Source of the DNA: a virus
Length of the DNA: 49,476 bases
Reading direction: 5' to 3' (one strand)
Virus record (IMG/VR): IMGVR_UViG_3300044695_003832
Span: 1 to 49,476 of that record
Both the position numbers and the translations under genes were made by a program. Positions 16,926 to 28,000 of the stretch are shown in pieces; the first letter of the stretch is position 1; each line of letters begins with the position of its first letter. Below the pieces are notes generated by a model that worked only from the letters and a program-made list of their open reading frames with translations, had not been told where the DNA came from and did not search any database.

Positions 16926-19591
16926 TGCAAGCATACTATGACGGAACGCCACTGTTGCACCCCAACGAAGATGTACTTCAGTACGCAAATACTGACGGTA
17001 TGTTTTTATTTGAAGATTACTTTCAAGGGGTTTATCACACAAACCTAGACTCAACAGAAATATACTCCCCGGTGCAAGGAAACCTTTACGGTAAATTGCA
17101 GTTAGGCCAGTTGTATTGGCCTACAGGGGCTAAAAGGTTTGGGTGTGGTATGTTCCTAGTGAGTTCAGACTTTTTAGAAAAATTACCAAAGTTTGATGTG
17201 TCTGGTTCAAATGATGCAGAGGACACAATCGGTGGTTTACGTTCCACCGTAAACCGCCTTCATAGGTACACATCAAAAAATCTAGACTTGTCTGAAGGGT
17301 ATAAACCACTACAAGCTAAAATGTGGATGTTGCCCCCAAGGCCACTGTTTCAACAGCGCAGGGTTCCCACAGGCGTGTCAGAAAACACAGCACGAATTCC
17401 TTACAACCATCTTACAGGTATTTGGGTACTTCCATTAGTGGATGACAGGTACTTTTGGTGGAACTTCACTACAGGAGATTTTAACCTTCCGACATGCACG
17501 ACGTGGGAAAACCTGTTTAAAGCAATTTTTAAAAACTTAGGGTACACAGAATCTCAAATTACAATAGACCCTATTTCAACGGACTATTTGTTTCCAAATT
17601 CTGTATTTAGAAGTGCTTCGCAATTTACTAAGGTTCCGCTACTTCTTGACACTATCGCACACTCATGCGGTACCAGGGTGATCCTAAATTACGATGGTAG
17701 CGTTCGTGTAATGAATGCTCAAAACAGCTTTGATGAAGATAACACAAGGTATTCTGTATCTAACACACAGAAATCCGGTGGGTTTGGTAGCCTAATCTCC
17801 ACTGCAAAAAATTCTATTGCTTCCAATTACCCAACTACTGCGGATATTACAAAAAGTGAAACAGAATTTAAAAAACTAAAAAGTATCATGCGCGATACCG
17901 CTGGTGTAATACCTAGGTCACTAAGCTTTTTAGTATCTGGATCAGTGTACGCCACCGTAACAACAGATGGTGGGGGAGAGACAGGTAATGCAATTAATGC
18001 TGATGGGGATGATAACACTAATTCCTCTTTTATGTCTGGTGCGCAGGTTTATTACTACACTTCTACAGATCAATCACCGTTACCACCAAGCACATTTACA
18101 CGCAACATAGGTGGAACGGCTACAGAAATTGTTACACCTGTTTCTGGAGACTACGCCTACGACTTAAATAAAAAACTACTGTATCCATTCACTACAACCT
18201 GGGGAGATCCGTCCTCAGGGAAATCACTACCTTCTAAATACTTTAAAATCTACGCATCTAGCTACAAAGCAAAAGTAAAACAGTGCCCTAGTTACGCGCA
18301 AAAACCTAGCAACAAGACTGATAAGGAGTTTAGCCAAATACAGTTAAATAACTTCATCGAGGCGTATAAAAACGACTGGATTCTGTATCAGATGAGTGAT
18401 GTTAATTTAATTTTAAACGGTATTGAAAAGATAGATCCTACAGGAATGTTTGACTATGTTTTGTATGATATTGCAACCATAGCAACTAAAGTTGTAAGAG
18501 CACCTTACAACGAACCTATACAAGACATTTACATTGAATCTTACTTGGGAGATGAATCAGGCTGTGATGCTGATGCGTACCCATGCGGTCAGTGCAAGGG
18601 TATGCAGGGGGGTAGTGTTACTAGCCAGCTATACGGTTTCGGTAATTCTAGCATGTTCTTACCCTACAGCCCGGTGCAGGTAAAAAACTCTACACTTCCA
18701 ATAAACGCTGATCCAGCTAACTACTCAAACTACCACAAGCCACCCTATGTGGTTAAATTCTGCTTAGGATCTTCTATTGGGAATGTAGCACTAGATTACC
18801 ACTTCCAAACGCAGGCAATGGTCAGTGTGTATTGGAATGGTAGCAAGGTAACATCGCGCCAAATTAATGGCTCTAAGTCTTTTACATGCCAAGGTTGTGC
18901 ACAATGTTGGGGAAGACTAACATTTGCAAAAACTGCAAAAAGTCCTGCCTATGCAACGGTGGTAATTGAAAAAGTAAACGACTACGACACAGATTTACAG
19001 CTATTACAAAACCAAAATTGGTACATGAACATGAGGTGTGTAGATTCACAGCCCTACCCTGCACCCAGGGCGGTGGCGTGCGATCAGAAGTTGGATGAGG
19101 TTGGTGGGATATTTACCCTGGGTATGTTTACTAGTATTCCAATCAACATACCTAGCTCAAGTGGCGGACTAATACCAAACACTTCGGTTTGTGTAGCAGA
19201 TGCTGCGGAGTCAGACTTTCAGTGCGGTGGAGTAAATTGCACAATACCTGCAAACCTTATAATGTCGTTTGAATCACCCCCTGATTCTTGCAAGTGGTTA
19301 AAAGACATCACAATACCACTACAGCAATCTGTTTTTGATGGTGGTTGGGCTGGAATAAATGATCAGTTTGGCCCTTTAAAAGACATAGTTCAGGCCAAGC
19401 TAAGACTAGTGGGTAACAACGGATTTGACCTCACAATTAAAGATATAGTCAATGTATCTAAACCCCAAGTACAACTAACTTCTGGAACTACCTGTCTTTG
19501 CACACCTTTTAAATTACAGTTCACAGCAGGTGATTTAACTCCGTTCTCTTGCGTAGGCACAAACACAAAAATAATTATTCAAGAGGCATAA
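16925..19591 (+). CDS. Large baseplate or tail-hub protein, cysteine-rich C-terminal part
   Basis: This 888-residue protein begins in the TAATG junction. Residues 1-290 contain aromatic-rich segments (DRYFWWNFTTGD) and a hub-like alpha/beta motif, LLDTIAHSCGTRVILNYDGSVRVM, similar in style to gp27/gpD-type hub domains in which a helix packs against a strand carrying an YDG loop. From about residue 545 onward it is unusually cysteine-rich for a phage structural protein: CDADAYPCGQC, CQGCAQCW, and several later pairs. Disulfides or metal ions could lock this exposed part. It is the last gene before the fibre genes, consistent with tail hub or tip. Confidence 0.55.
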   Translation: MQAYYDGTPLLHPNEDVLQYANTDGMFLFEDYFQGVYHTNLDSTEIYSPVQGNLYGKLQLGQLYWPTGAKRFGCGMFLVSSDFLEKLPKFDVSGSNDAEDTIGGLRSTVNRLHRYTSKNLDLSEGYKPLQAKMWMLPPRPLFQQRRVPTGVSENTARIPYNHLTGIWVLPLVDDRYFWWNFTTGDFNLPTCTTWENLFKAIFKNLGYTESQITIDPISTDYLFPNSVFRSASQFTKVPLLLDTIAHSCGTRVILNYDGSVRVMNAQNSFDEDNTRYSVSNTQKSGGFGSLISTAKNSIASNYPTTADITKSETEFKKLKSIMRDTAGVIPRSLSFLVSGSVYATVTTDGGGETGNAINADGDDNTNSSFMSGAQVYYYTSTDQSPLPPSTFTRNIGGTATEIVTPVSGDYAYDLNKKLLYPFTTTWGDPSSGKSLPSKYFKIYASSYKAKVKQCPSYAQKPSNKTDKEFSQIQLNNFIEAYKNDWILYQMSDVNLILNGIEKIDPTGMFDYVLYDIATIATKVVRAPYNEPIQDIYIESYLGDESGCDADAYPCGQCKGMQGGSVTSQLYGFGNSSMFLPYSPVQVKNSTLPINADPANYSNYHKPPYVVKFCLGSSIGNVALDYHFQTQAMVSVYWNGSKVTSRQINGSKSFTCQGCAQCWGRLTFAKTAKSPAYATVVIEKVNDYDTDLQLLQNQNWYMNMRCVDSQPYPAPRAVACDQKLDEVGGIFTLGMFTSIPINIPSSSGGLIPNTSVCVADAAESDFQCGGVNCTIPANLIMSFESPPDSCKWLKDITIPLQQSVFDGGWAGINDQFGPLKDIVQAKLRLVGNNGFDLTIKDIVNVSKPQVQLTSGTTCLCTPFKLQFTAGDLTPFSCVGTNTKIIIQEA

Positions 19592-19592
19592 C

Positions 19593-22500
19593 ATGCAGAT
19601 TCAATTTAAAAATGGTCCATCTTCTGTAATAGAGGCAAATGCAGCAGCTAATGCGTATTTAGCGGGTGAACCAGCTTACGCAAGCAACACCAATAGCTTA
19701 TATATTGGCGGCGTGTTGCTATCCACAGGTGCAACCTATTATGTTCAAGGAACACAACCCTCAGACCCTATTAACCCTGATACAGCTAAGGCGTTTTGGT
19801 TTGACACTACAAATAGCTATTTATACATCTGGAAATATTCCGGCAGCACAGGATCATGGACTCGTGTAATAGCTTCTGGATCAGCAGGCCCCGCCGGACC
19901 AACTGGCGCAATAGGCGCAACAGGAGCACAAGGATTACAAGGTATCCAGGGCGTTCGTGGAGCACAGTTTTTGTCAGGCACAACAGGCCCAATTTCAACA
20001 ACTACCGCAATAGACGGGGATTACTTCCTTAATACAACAACTCGCCTGTTATACGGCCCTAGGGTCACTACAAGCGGTGTTGTCAGTTGGGGCGGCGCAA
20101 TAGACTTAAAGGGTGAAACAGGGGCACAAGGTATTCAGGGTGTAGCTGGTGCAGTAGGTGCAAGTGGTCCGGCAGGTTCTAAAATTTTCTACGGTAATGA
20201 GGTTCCAACATCTACCTTCCCAAGCTCTACAGAGCGTAGGGAAGGTGACTTCTATATTGATACTGCCTCAGGTAAGTTGTACGGCGGTTATACAAATTCA
20301 CAAGGTTGGGGTGCAGGTGTATCTCTTAAAGGCCCACAAGGAATAGCAGGCCCACAAGGAATCTCAGGTATTGCAGGTTTAGAATGGATGGGAGAATATG
20401 TACTTGGACAATCCTATCCCGAAAATTCAGTTGTTCAGTATTTAGGATCTAGTTATGTATCAACAAAAGCTACAACTAATATACCCACTAATACTCAATC
20501 TTGGGATTTAGTAGCAGCAAAGGGCACAAGTGGCTCTGGTAGCGGTGCTACAACCATTATTGCAAATGAACCTTTAATATGGGATTCGACCACAGGAACA
20601 ATTACCTTCGATGTTCCAAATGCACAGAACGGTAATGTTCTAAAATACAACGGAACATCTTGGGTAGCTGGAAGTAGTGAAGCAGCTAAATCAATTAACT
20701 CTGGAACAAGTGCTCCAACCTCCGGTATAGGTTCAATTGGCGACTTTTACATGCAAACAGCAGGTACAGGTGCTCCAATATTATTTGGGCCTAAAACAGT
20801 GTCTGGGTGGGGCTTTGGCGTATCGCTTTTAGGGGCTAGCGGACAAAATGGTATAGCTGGCCCTGCGGGTGCTCCAGGCACCGCAGGTATGGAGTGGAAC
20901 GGCACATGGGATCCTACTGTAAACTACTCAAAAGGCGCGGTAGTTTACTACCTAGGTTCAGTATACATCTGTGAAATAAACAACACATTAAACATCACGC
21001 CAAACACCACAGCTAATTGGGATTTATTAGTTTCAAGGGGTGCACAGGGTGACCCTGCTAATTTAGTTGGAACCGCGCCTGTTGTTATTTCTTCAAACAC
21101 TACAGGTACTGCACCAAACTCAGTAACAACACTTACCGTGGCACTATCTGCTGGATCTAAGACAGGTGATGTTTTAACTTGGAACAGCACAAGTAAATCA
21201 TGGGAATCAGTTGCACCAAATATTCTTTTAGATGGTTTAGATGATGTTGTAATAACTAGCTCTAAGTCCGGTGAAGTTTTAACCTACAACGGTACAAAGT
21301 GGGTAAATGGCGAAATAACACTAGACTCACTTTTAGATGTTACTACTACTACGCCAACAAACGGTCAAATACTATCCTTTAACGGCACTAACTGGAAAAA
21401 TGCAGATACAGTAAGCACCATTAACGCAACTTTACCTTTAACTTGGGATAAATCTAAATCCTCTATCAGTATTGCAGCAGGTACAAAGAACAACCAAGCT
21501 GTTCTTTGGGATAACACAATATCCTCATGGAAAATAGACTCTTTACCTGCCGCTGAAATAAATGCTGCACAGCCTTTGTACTGGAACACTACAGATAAAA
21601 CACTTTCGTTTGGTGTTACGGCCCAAGCTGGAAATGTATTAATTTATGATGGTATTGGTTGGGCGGCTGGAACTCCATACGACCACTCTAGGCCTACTAT
21701 ATTGTGGGGAGAAGGTGTGCCACCACAAGGGGAAGGGAGGTCTGGAGACTTCTACATTGACACATTGGAACACTATTTATACGGCCCTAAGTGTGGTGGA
21801 TGTCCGGGTAACAAGTGGACAACTATAAAACCAGCGGTAAGTTTAGTTGGTCCTACTGGAGCTACCGGACCTGCTGGAGTTCAAGGAGTTCAAGGAATTC
21901 AAGGCCTTCAGGGTTTAACAGGGCCACAAGGAAATTCAACACAAAACATAATACGAAAAGTAGACCATGTTGGCGATGTGTCTACTATGCCGCCTAACAC
22001 TAATTACGATAATATCCCAAGCAACAACGGTGACTTTCTACTATTAAACTCTTCTTATTCAGTACGGTTATATGGGCCTAAAGCAGCAGGTGTTTGGCCT
22101 ACAGCAAACTACATTGAGCTAAGAGGAACAAACGGATCACAAGGAATTCAAGGAATTCAAGGAATTCAAGGAATACAAGGTCTTCAAGGTGGACAAGTAA
22201 TTCACAATGCTACGCTATATCAAAACACCCCTGTATCAACCCCAAGCAGCGGTTTAGGAAATGTTGGCGACTTTCACATTACAAAACTATTTACCACCGC
22301 ATTAGAGTATGTTGGTAGTTATTTGTTTGGCCCAAAAGTGTCAGGAACAAATCCTTGGGGAACGGCAGTAGATTTAAGAGGACCTCAAGGAACTATAGGA
22401 ACCACAGGCCCACAAGGACCACAAGGTATTTCACCTAACGCAACTGTGGCATCTACTGAGTATGGACTATTTAACTCTGGAACTACACAAAATCCAAGTT

Positions 22501-22682
22501 TAGGGATAAAAACAATTACTGGCACAGGTCTAGCATTAAAAATGCTAGGAACCACGCCAACTCCACATTTATCTTTAGATTTAGAGACTATAGGAATGTT
22601 GTACTTAGATAGTCTTAATAAATTAAAGCTTAGGCCTATATCTAACAACGCCTCTCAAAGAAGGAGCTTTTTTGGAATATGA
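19593..22682 (+). CDS. Collagen-like tail fibre
   Basis: It encodes 1029 residues. At least six stretches of Gly-X-Y repeats (for example GPAGPTGAIGATGAQG near residue 100, GIQGIQGIQGIQGLQGG near 855) alternate with short globular modules. One recurrent module has the pattern GDFYIDT, a short gap, LYGPK, G-W/WG and V-L, common in trimeric tail fibres. Two modules (near residues 265-315 and 430-480) have an aromatic-Tyr-x(5)-V-Y-LGS-Y layout like CBM5/12 chitin-binding domains, as in EWMGEYVLGQSYPENSVV. The protein most likely trimerises into an elongated fibre that binds host surface polymers. Start is two bases after the hub gene. Confidence 0.82.
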   Translation: MQIQFKNGPSSVIEANAAANAYLAGEPAYASNTNSLYIGGVLLSTGATYYVQGTQPSDPINPDTAKAFWFDTTNSYLYIWKYSGSTGSWTRVIASGSAGPAGPTGAIGATGAQGLQGIQGVRGAQFLSGTTGPISTTTAIDGDYFLNTTTRLLYGPRVTTSGVVSWGGAIDLKGETGAQGIQGVAGAVGASGPAGSKIFYGNEVPTSTFPSSTERREGDFYIDTASGKLYGGYTNSQGWGAGVSLKGPQGIAGPQGISGIAGLEWMGEYVLGQSYPENSVVQYLGSSYVSTKATTNIPTNTQSWDLVAAKGTSGSGSGATTIIANEPLIWDSTTGTITFDVPNAQNGNVLKYNGTSWVAGSSEAAKSINSGTSAPTSGIGSIGDFYMQTAGTGAPILFGPKTVSGWGFGVSLLGASGQNGIAGPAGAPGTAGMEWNGTWDPTVNYSKGAVVYYLGSVYICEINNTLNITPNTTANWDLLVSRGAQGDPANLVGTAPVVISSNTTGTAPNSVTTLTVALSAGSKTGDVLTWNSTSKSWESVAPNILLDGLDDVVITSSKSGEVLTYNGTKWVNGEITLDSLLDVTTTTPTNGQILSFNGTNWKNADTVSTINATLPLTWDKSKSSISIAAGTKNNQAVLWDNTISSWKIDSLPAAEINAAQPLYWNTTDKTLSFGVTAQAGNVLIYDGIGWAAGTPYDHSRPTILWGEGVPPQGEGRSGDFYIDTLEHYLYGPKCGGCPGNKWTTIKPAVSLVGPTGATGPAGVQGVQGIQGLQGLTGPQGNSTQNIIRKVDHVGDVSTMPPNTNYDNIPSNNGDFLLLNSSYSVRLYGPKAAGVWPTANYIELRGTNGSQGIQGIQGIQGIQGLQGGQVIHNATLYQNTPVSTPSSGLGNVGDFHITKLFTTALEYVGSYLFGPKVSGTNPWGTAVDLRGPQGTIGTTGPQGPQGISPNATVASTEYGLFNSGTTQNPSLGIKTITGTGLALKMLGTTPTPHLSLDLETIGMLYLDSLNKLKLRPISNNASQRRSFFGI
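22141..22176 (+). repeat. Four tandem 9-base repeats in the collagen-like region
   Basis: Three identical copies of AAGGAATTC are followed by one ending in AC instead of TC. Each encodes a Gly-Ile-Gln triplet, so slippage here changes the length of the collagen-like rod in steps of one triplet without frame loss. Confidence 0.9.
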
Positions 22683-23929
22683 AAACAATAATTTTAAACA
22701 ATAAGTCTAGGCTTTACATTGTATCGCAAGGCGTTTCTTGCAATATTACAGCAAGCACGCATTTGATGGAATTTACAAAAGAATCTAGCTTATACCCAGG
22801 GGCACAGGGTGAGGAAAACTATGAAAAAATTATTTATAGCCTTCCTGAAACTCCAGGGGAAAACACTTTAGTAAATACCGCTTTATCAGGAACTCGTGTA
22901 GTACGAGAAATCTATATTTACAACAACGCAGGATCTGCGCAAGTCTTTAGTATTAGAATTCGAACTTATGTAAATCTATTATTACTAGCTGGAACGGATG
23001 TTGGTAAAAAAGACCACCCCGACAATTACACAGATACATGTTTAATAGATATTACAATACCTTCTTTAAAAGTTTGGAGATTATCGGAGGCTTTCCTACT
23101 TAGCTACCCTTCTGTGATTGTTTTAGACAATCAAAATATGGACGAGATATCCATAGTAACCGCGCCAACAGGAACGCAAACTTTAAACAGTTCGGACAAG
23201 GTGCATGTTACGATGTCTCACGGTGTAACAGGTGAAACTACTTGGGGAATTACAGAAAAACTAACACAGAAAGTAATTTCAGGTACTGCAAACACCTCTA
23301 TCTACAAAATACCGTACTCAGCATCACCAACTGCAACGGTAATCAAGCAAATCTGTGTTTATAATTCTAGCAGTAAAACCATTCATGTAAGGGTTGGTTT
23401 TGGGCCTGCCACATCAAGCAATTTACAAGGTTATATTTTTGAAGGCGATTTAGCACCTAACAAAAGCTGGTGGAGTGATGCTAACAGCTATCAAAAAATA
23501 GAAGACTACATAGGAAGTTCAGGTGGCTCCGGTGGTTCTCTAACACTAAACACGATTCAACCATTGTCGTACACACCTACAGGAAGTGTACTACGGATAG
23601 CACAAGGGGGTGCTACAGATAGGCAGGTTTTAGGTTGGGATGATACTGCACAAGAATGGCGCCCACAAGATAATCTAGAAGTGTTGACACCAGTTGCACC
23701 TTTAAAGTATAATCTAGAGACATTACAGCTACTTATTGATGGTAGTGCAGCAGTTGACGGTGATGTCTTAACTTGGAAAGAGTCCACACCAAACGCTAAT
23801 GATTTTGCTTGGAGGCCTTTTGTAGGTGGTAGTGGGGGCGGAGGTACTAGCGGCACCGTAGGTTGTGGGGGTGGTATACCTAACCGTAACTTAATCATTG
23901 ACGGCGACTTTTTCTACGGGAGCGTATAA
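22679..23929 (+). CDS. Fibre-associated protein, two beta domains and linker
   Basis: It encodes 416 residues; the ATG overlaps the collagen fibre's TGA (ATGA). Residues 1-150 and 160-275 look like two related beta-sandwich domains, each ending with a phrase about intertwined strands (VVREIYIYNNAGSAQVFSIRIRTY and VIKQICVYNSSSKTIHVRVGF), so they are probably an internal duplication. A Gly/Ser linker follows, then short fibre-like repeats (VLGWDDTAQEWRP, DVLTWKEST) and a glycine-rich end. It stops just after NLIIDGDFF, which looks like the first strand of a carbohydrate-binding domain, as if the module had been cut off. It probably sits between fibre segments. Confidence 0.6.
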   Translation: MKTIILNNKSRLYIVSQGVSCNITASTHLMEFTKESSLYPGAQGEENYEKIIYSLPETPGENTLVNTALSGTRVVREIYIYNNAGSAQVFSIRIRTYVNLLLLAGTDVGKKDHPDNYTDTCLIDITIPSLKVWRLSEAFLLSYPSVIVLDNQNMDEISIVTAPTGTQTLNSSDKVHVTMSHGVTGETTWGITEKLTQKVISGTANTSIYKIPYSASPTATVIKQICVYNSSSKTIHVRVGFGPATSSNLQGYIFEGDLAPNKSWWSDANSYQKIEDYIGSSGGSGGSLTLNTIQPLSYTPTGSVLRIAQGGATDRQVLGWDDTAQEWRPQDNLEVLTPVAPLKYNLETLQLLIDGSAAVDGDVLTWKESTPNANDFAWRPFVGGSGGGGTSGTVGCGGGIPNRNLIIDGDFFYGSV

Positions 23930-25002
23930 TGCGTGTAATTAGAGTATTCAGACAGATAGACGGCGCTAGGTACGGTAGCCTTGCTTCCGTTCAGCCTATT
24001 ATAGAGATAGGTGATTTAACTAATAGTGTTTTTACTAGAGACTCCACTTACAGTTCAGCGACTACCGGGCCAAACGCACTTACTGAGATAGTTACATGTG
24101 GTGAGGGTGCTGGAAATTCAGGGTATAGCTTCGGACCAACACAACCCACAGCTAAATTTATTTCAGGTCTTGCTACATTTACAGACATGGGTTTTGTTCG
24201 AGATACTGCAAGTAATCCCAACGCAGATGTAACCGAAGCTGCAACAGTAGTTTTTAACTATGTTGGTCTTCAGGTAATAACTAGCGCGCCCTTTAGTATA
24301 TCTAATGCAACCAAGCTAGCTATAAAATCAGCAATGTCCGCTACCTTATTTGCAAACAGAAAAATAAGCGTTTCTATTATTGTCGAGGTTCAGGACGCAC
24401 AAAGTAACCCTGTGCTTCTTGCAGGTATACCGATAACACTAACTGGAATTGGAACGGTTCTAACAGGAACACTCTCAGGTGTTACTAATGCTTCAGGCCA
24501 AGTTACATTTGATAATGTAACACCTTCTAACGGATCTGCCTGCAATATGGCAGCATCAATTGTAGCATCTTCATTAGGACTTACTGCATTTTCTTGGAAC
24601 ACTGTAATTCTTCAAAAAGAAATTATCAAGCCTCGGAGAAGTGAGGTAGCTGGTAAAATTCCATCATCTTTAGAATTAGATACGTACGAGATGGCAATTA
24701 ATTTAACAGACAAGAAAATATTTGCTAAGAAGTTAGATGGTACTGTAGTTACTGTATCCGATTTAACCGATATGACTAACGCCAATATTGCGTACGACAA
24801 CAGAATTGCAAGTTTGACAACAAATGGTTCAAGCGGTGCATCAACATTAGCTGCAAACAATATCAATATCCCAAATTACACTTTAACGGGTTTAGGTGGG
24901 TTACCTAGCTCCGGTGGAACTATCTCTGGATCATTAATAGTTACTAACAGCGTAACATCTACACAACTTTTTGGTGCAGATATTGACGGAGGTGCATTCT
25001 AA
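23929..25002 (+). CDS. Fibre protein with Big-1-like domain and repeat-unit module
   Basis: This 357-residue protein starts within TAATG of its neighbour. Residues about 130-225 contain an immunoglobulin-like segment with ISVSIIVEVQDAQSNPV, LAGIPITLTG and NASGQVTFDNVTP, the layout of bacterial Ig-like (Big-1/invasin) domains. Around residues 235-280 the motif ELDTYEMAINLTDKKIFAKKLDG is the aE-x-x-x-N-x-x-D-K-K-x-F module widely used in phage tail fibres for joining segments. The C terminus repeats the ASTLAANNINIPNYTLTGLGG phrase also found in the next gene, so both genes share a trimerising repeat. Likely a fibre subunit. Confidence 0.65.
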   Translation: MRVIRVFRQIDGARYGSLASVQPIIEIGDLTNSVFTRDSTYSSATTGPNALTEIVTCGEGAGNSGYSFGPTQPTAKFISGLATFTDMGFVRDTASNPNADVTEAATVVFNYVGLQVITSAPFSISNATKLAIKSAMSATLFANRKISVSIIVEVQDAQSNPVLLAGIPITLTGIGTVLTGTLSGVTNASGQVTFDNVTPSNGSACNMAASIVASSLGLTAFSWNTVILQKEIIKPRRSEVAGKIPSSLELDTYEMAINLTDKKIFAKKLDGTVVTVSDLTDMTNANIAYDNRIASLTTNGSSGASTLAANNINIPNYTLTGLGGLPSSGGTISGSLIVTNSVTSTQLFGADIDGGAF

Positions 25003-28000
25003 TGCCTACGGTAAATCCTTATTGCGTATCCGGTGCGGGTAGCTCACAAGCTAACGGGACATACAGCTATAATAGCGTTAATGGTAGTTGGGAAAAAGTT
25101 GGAAACACTTCCATATATTTCAGCTATGATTATGATTACGACAGTTTTAGATTGATAGATGGCACAATGGGAAATATGCCCCTGTATTCAGGAACTTTTT
25201 ATCAAACTAATCCATCCTTAATAACTTGGGCAACTGTTTATGGAACATCACCAGCCCCAACAATGGCATCGGGAGAATGTGCAGTTACTTTGGTTGATCC
25301 TTATTGCGTGGCAGGTGCAGGAACAGCTATTGCAAACGGAACTTACAGTTGGAATCCTAACAGCTTCAATATGTTTATGTATGGGTATTATCAGCACACA
25401 ACCGAAGCCACTTTAAAAATGGGCCAAGGGATGATGGGCGGGTACTCTATATTCAACGACAATACAGAACTTTATTCAGCAACAAGCTTAACGGGGGATT
25501 GGAATGTTTCAAATGGTGCAGCATCCGCACCTACAGTTACAGCAGGTGCGTGTGGAACTACATCTGTACCCACAGTTACAGCAATTTCACCTTCAACTGG
25601 AACTACAGCAGGTGGCACAAATATAACAATAACCGGAACGAATTTGACTGGTGCAACTGCGGTCACCATCGGTGGCACTGCTGTTACGAGTTTTACAGTG
25701 ATAAGTTCAACAAGCATTACCGCAGCTACACCTGCTAAAACAGCGGGTGTTGCAAGTGTACTAGTTACGACATCTGGTGGCACCAATGCTGCTAATACTC
25801 TATTCACCTACCAAACACCTACACCACCTCCTGTTAACGCACCCACGGTAACTAGTATTTCACCAACTAGTGGTTCTACCGCAGGTGCCACAAGCATCAC
25901 CATCACAGGCACTAACTTTACCGGAGCTACAAGTGTTACTGTTGGGGGCGTTGCTGCTACAAGTGTTATCGTAGTTAGCTCAACAAGTATTACCGCAACA
26001 ACACCTGCCGGTACCGCAGGTACCGCTAGTGTGTTAGTTACATCACCAGATGGAACTAATGCAGCAAACACCTTATTTACTTTTACAGCCCCTACACCAA
26101 ATCCAACACCAAACCCCACACCAACTACAACGCCAAATACAATCCGAATTAAAAGATCTAGCACAACTACAGTTGTACCTACCACACTTGCTTTGGGTGA
26201 AATTGCTGCAAATATTGTTGATAAGAAAATATTTATTGGGGATTCTAGTAAAACACCTATTCTTATTTCAGACTACAACAACGGTACTGTAAATTCAGTT
26301 GCGATGACAGTTCCAACAGGTTTATCTGTAACAGGAACCCCTATTACAACTTCTGGTACATTGGGAATAACTTTTACAGCCGGATACTCAATACCTACTA
26401 CCGCAAAACAAACAAATTGGGATACTGCTTATACAAACAATTTTCAATGGGATGGGGGATCTACAAATCTTAATTCGGCAACAGGCAGAACATCCTTGGG
26501 TGCAACTACGGTAGGTGGGAACCTTCTCACATTAACAAACCCTTCAGCAATAACTTTTTTACAAGTTAACGCAAATAACACCATATCAGCATTATCAGCA
26601 GCTAGCTTTCGCACAGCTATAGGTGCTGGAACATCATCAACAACAGGAACTGTAACCTCTGTTGGGCTTACTGCTCCTACCGGATTGACTGTAACAAATG
26701 TTCCTATTACATCTTCAGGAAATATAGGGTTATCTTTTACAACTGGTTTTTCAATACCAACCACAGCCTCACAAACTAATTGGGATACTGCTTATAGCAA
26801 TAGAATTTCAAGTTTAACAACAACCGGAACTGGTGCAGCAAATCTAACTAATAATCAATTAAATATACCAACTCCACCAGACCCGGCATTTAAATCTTTA
26901 GCTGTGTTAGGTAACAGTGGTGCAAGTACATTAGTATCAGGTGTTTTAAATGTTCCAACCTACACTTTAAGCGGATTAGGCGGTATTAAGCTTACTGATT
27001 TAAGTTCTACTGCAACAGGTTTAACTTATACGAATACTACTGGGGCCTTTTCCTTAACTTCTGGGTACTCAATACCAACTACCACAAAGCAGGGAAATTG
27101 GGATACAGCCTATAGTCAAACTCAACAATGGAACGGTGGGGTGAATGGACTAAATGCTATAACAGGAAGAAATTCACTAGGAGCTACTACCGTTGGTAGT
27201 AGTATGTTTACACTTGTAAACCCTAATGCAATTACATTCCCTAGGTTTAATTCGGACAATACAATAAGCGCTTTAGATGCCGCAACTTTTAGAACTGCGA
27301 TAGGTGCTGGTACATCTTCCACAGTAGGTACGGTTACATCTGTAGCTGCATTGACCATTGGAACCAACGGAACTGATGTATCTAGTACTGTTGCCACAAA
27401 TACAACAACCCCAGTTATTGTATTAAATATTCCCACTGCATCTGCATTAAATCGAGGAGCATTAAGCTCCTCCGATTTTACAAATTTTAACACAGCCTAC
27501 ACCAGTCGAATATCATCATTCTCAGCGTCAGGAAACAGTGGATCTGCTACTTTTTCGGGTAACGCGCTAAACATTCCAACTTACACACTTGCTGGTTTAG
27601 GTGGTATAGGATTAACAAATTTATCATCTACTGCAACCGGATTGACTTACACTAACACCACTGGCGTGTTTAGCTTAACTAGTGGCTATTCAATCCCAAC
27701 GACTACAAAACAAGGTCAGTGGGATGCTGCGTACAGCAGCTATTTACAGTGGGATGGTGGCTCTACTAGTTTAGTTGCAGCAACTGCAAGAACATCTTTA
27801 GGTTTAGTTATCGGTACTGATGTGCAAGGTTATGATGCAGATTTACAAGCTATTGGGGCAATTGCAGGTACGAGCGGAATACTAAAAAAGACAGCAGCAA
27901 ACACTTGGTCTTTAGATACATCCGCTTACTTAACAGGAAATCAAACCGTTACACTTTCTGGGGATGTTAGTGGAAGTGGCACAACAGCAATTACTACCAC

